From: Lachnospiraceae bacterium
GTDB taxonomy: Bacteria > Bacillota > Clostridia > Lachnospirales > Lachnospiraceae
Direction: 5' to 3'
Length of the DNA: 8,395 bases
NCBI GenBank assembly: GCA_017380975.1
Contig: JAFOCX010000023.1
Coordinates: 1-8,395, forward strand
The notes beneath the pieces are model-generated. The model did not search any database, was not told the DNA's origin, and worked only from the letters and a program-made list of their open reading frames with translations. The stretch's first letter is position 1. Every line of letters starts with the position of its first letter. This document shows positions 7,133-8,395 of the stretch, piece after piece. The position numbers were made by a program, and so were the translations under genes.

Positions 7133-7158
7133 AAACGAGCGTTGAGGAAATGCGAAAT
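7109..7158. repeat. Inverted repeat centred on the tRNA-Trp -10 element
   Basis: The left arm 7109-7122 (ATTTCGCTTTCCTC) and right arm 7144-7158 (GAGGAAATGCGAAAT) are complementary over 13 bp (7 plus 6), broken only by one extra base on the right side and a T/AT bulge in the middle. The 21-bp centre holds TATTAT. The left arm begins at the last base of the -35 and the right arm ends four bases before the mature tRNA. An alternative inner stem, CTCGT with ACGAG (7120-7124 and 7135-7139), also exists. It could be an operator, a cruciform or a chance product of promoter symmetry. Confidence 0.7.
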
Positions 7159-7162
7159 GCAA

Positions 7163-7233
7163 AGGGGATTAGTTCAACGGCAGAGCAACGGTCTCCAAAA
7201 CCGTTAATGGGGGTTCGAATCCCTCATCCCCTG
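7163..7233 (+). tRNA. trnW: tRNA-Trp (anticodon CCA)
   Basis: A complete cloverleaf can be folded by eye. The acceptor stem AGGGGAT (7163-7169) pairs with ATCCCCT (7226-7232). The D stem is GTTC/GAGC. The anticodon stem ACGGT/ACCGT closes a 7-nt loop CTCCAAA with anticodon CCA at 7195-7197. A 4-nt variable loop follows, then the T stem GGGGG/CCCTC with loop TTCGAAT. The discriminator base is G (7233), usual for bacterial tRNA-Trp. The 3' CCA is not encoded (CTA follows), so it must be added by the CCA-adding enzyme. The gene stands alone, with its own promoter at 7104-7132 and a terminator at 7236. Confidence 0.97.
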
Positions 7234-7235
7234 CT

Positions 7236-7267
7236 AAGGCTGAAGTCTTTCGAGATTTCAGCCTTTT
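7236..7267 (+). terminator. Rho-independent terminator of tRNA-Trp
   Basis: AAGGCTGAAGTC (7236-7247) pairs with GATTTCAGCCTT (7254-7265) in a 12-bp stem with a single G-U pair and a 6-nt loop, followed by TT and a T-rich stretch (TTTTCTATTTTC from 7264). It begins two bases after the end of the tRNA. Confidence 0.9.
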
Positions 7268-7304
7268 CTATTTTCAACGCAGACAATCAAATAGGAAACT
7301 TATC

Positions 7305-7333
7305 AAAAGCTGGATGAATATTCAGCTTTTTTT
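7305..7333 (+). terminator. Second, tandem hairpin terminator
   Basis: AAAAGCTGGAT (7305-7315) pairs with ATTCAGCTTTT (7320-7330) in an 11-bp stem with one G-U pair and a GAAT tetraloop, running into a tract of seven T's (7327-7333). It lies 37 bases past the first terminator and before the ald promoter, so it probably serves as a back-up insulating ald from tRNA transcription. Confidence 0.75.
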
Positions 7334-7377
7334 ATATTGCACCGATAATTTCAATTATATAAATATTCAATCTTTTG

Positions 7378-7406
7378 TTGACGAATCGAGGTACTTCTGC
7401 TATTAT
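7378..7406 (+). promoter_or_regulatory. Promoter of ald
   Basis: TTGACG (7378-7383), a 17-bp spacer and TATTAT (7401-7406) with TGC as an extended -10. An AT-rich stretch upstream (7346-7376) could act as an UP element. The start would be near 7413, leaving a leader of about 50 bases, which is AT-rich and has no clear hairpin. The layout mirrors that of the tRNA-Trp promoter. Confidence 0.8.
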
Positions 7407-7464
7407 GTTTTTAATAATTAAAGTGTTAAAATGTTAATGTGAAGAATTGAGGAGGAGATAGATT

Positions 7465-8295
7465 ATGAAAGTCGGTTGTGTAAAGGAAATTAAAAATAAT
7501 GAATTCCGTGTTGGTATGACTCCGGATAATGTGAAGAGTTATGTGAATGCAGGACATGAAGTATATATTGAGTGCGGTGCCGGTGTCGGTTCCGGTTTTA
7601 TGGATGATGAATATGCGGCTGCGGGCGCAATTATGGTAGATAACGCGAAGGATGTATGGGATGCAGTTGAGATGATGGTTAAGGTAAAAGAACCGTTGGA
7701 GGAGGAGTATCCGTTATTCCATGATGGGCTGATCCTTTATACATATCTTCATCTTGCAGCAGACAAACCTCAGACAGATGCTTTGTTAAATGGTAAGGTG
7801 AAAGGCGTTGCTTATGAGACACTGATCGAGCGCGACGGCAGTATCCCACTTCTTGCACCGATGAGCCAGATCGCAGGTCGTTTAAGTATCCAGGAAGGTG
7901 CGAAATATTTAGAAAAGATTTTTGGCGGTTCCGGCGTTCTTCTTGCAGGTGTTCCTGGCACTCCGAAGGCGAATGTGGTAATTCTCGGTGGCGGTACCGT
8001 TGGTACCAATGCATGTAAGATTGCAGTTGGCATGGGTGCGAATGTTACGATCATGGACATTAACTTAAAGAGACTCGCATATTTAGATGATATCTTTGGT
8101 GCGAGAATCCAGACACTGGTTTCCACGGATGCTAACATTGAAAAGGCAGTCAAAGATGCAGATCTTGTGATCGGTTCCGTTCTGATCCCTGGAAAAGCTG
8201 CTCCGAAGATCTTCAAGAAAGCATACCTGAAGAAGATGAAACCAGGCTCTGTATTTGTAGACGTTGCGGTTGACCAGGGCGGATGGATTATCTAA
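7465..8295 (+). pseudogene. ald: Alanine dehydrogenase, truncated at the 3' end
   Basis: Alanine dehydrogenase interconverts L-alanine and pyruvate plus ammonia with NAD; the family enzyme is about 370 residues. Here 273 residues match: Arg15 (substrate carboxylate), Lys75 in KVKEP and His96 (active site), an NAD-binding loop GGGTVG (175-180), Asp198 after the next strand, and the active-site Asp270 in DQGG. The family sequence then stops: after Gly273 come only Trp-Ile-Ile and a TAA, where about 95 more residues that complete the fold are expected. There is no sign of decay before the break, and the promoter and GAGGAGGAG site are good, so the event looks recent or technical. It should not yield an active enzyme as drawn. 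An insertion, a rearrangement, or an assembly join are the alternatives. Confidence 0.85.
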
Positions 8296-8395
8296 AGAAA
8301 CAGATATTACAATTTATGAAGATGTCTTGAATGATTGTAATGCAATTGGACAACGATTTGTTGATAATTTGTTTGATGAAATTGCAATGTTAGAT
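8282..8395 (+). CDS. Open frame of unknown identity running off the window end
   Basis: In a frame shifted by one from ald, 38 codons run without a stop to the window edge, reading DGLSKETDITIYEDVLNDCN and then a segment with FVDNLFDEIAML. The frame is open back to 8261, inside the ald match, but no ATG or ribosome binding site starts it. The composition is AT-rich and the peptide is helical and protein-like, so this is more likely an internal piece of a real gene joined to ald than random sequence. I do not recognise the family. Confidence 0.35.

Noticed and set aside
7163..7260. Integration site of a mobile element at tRNA-Trp
   Set aside because: The tRNA is intact, no integrase gene is near, and no repeat of its 3' end was noticed in the window.
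8283..8330. Short frame starting at ATG 8283 after the ald break
   Set aside because: It ends after 15 codons. The GGGCGG before it belongs to ald codons, so it looks like chance.

Overview
The window looks like a chromosomal segment of a low-to-moderate GC Firmicute. Clostridia is likely and Lachnospiraceae is my best guess. The reasons are the linked mcsA-mcsB-clpC-radA cluster, strong AGGAGG-type ribosome binding sites, sigma-A promoters with extended -10 elements, and a small protein between clpC and radA that I recall from Lachnospiraceae. No phage, CRISPR array or recognisable transposase is visible.

Layout. Positions 3-248 hold the C-terminal end of an unidentified plus-strand gene. 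It converges, across a hairpin terminator (255-299), with a small two-helix membrane protein on the minus strand (299-502). A divergent intergenic region (503-655) carries a promoter for each direction. From 656 to 7042 every gene is on the plus strand: a GntR/YtrA-type repressor, mcsA, mcsB and clpC (a tight protein-quality-control operon), a 137-aa protein of unknown function with its own candidate promoter, and radA. A tRNA-Trp gene (7163-7233) follows with a strong promoter and a terminator. Last comes ald (alanine dehydrogenase) from 7465, with its own promoter.

How the genes work together. In Bacillus, McsA activates the arginine kinase McsB, which marks proteins with phospho-arginine, and ClpC with ClpP degrades them. 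CtsR, normally the first gene of this operon and its repressor, is missing here. A GntR/YtrA-type regulator sits in its place, and no CtsR heptad operator is seen in the promoter region. RadA is a recombination and repair ATPase that often follows clpC in Firmicutes.

Points of interest. (1) ald breaks off after 273 normal residues, right after the conserved Asp-Gln-Gly-Gly motif. It runs into AT-rich DNA with a different open frame to the window end, which suggests an insertion, a rearrangement or an assembly junction. (2) McsB differs from the family pattern at several active-site positions and in its C-terminal phospho-arginine receptor motif, while ClpC keeps its phospho-arginine-binding glutamates. 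(3) A long inverted repeat is centred on the -10 element of the tRNA-Trp promoter. (4) CtsR is replaced by a GntR-type regulator. Most of the window is otherwise conserved housekeeping DNA, and I do not see a clearly new multi-gene system.
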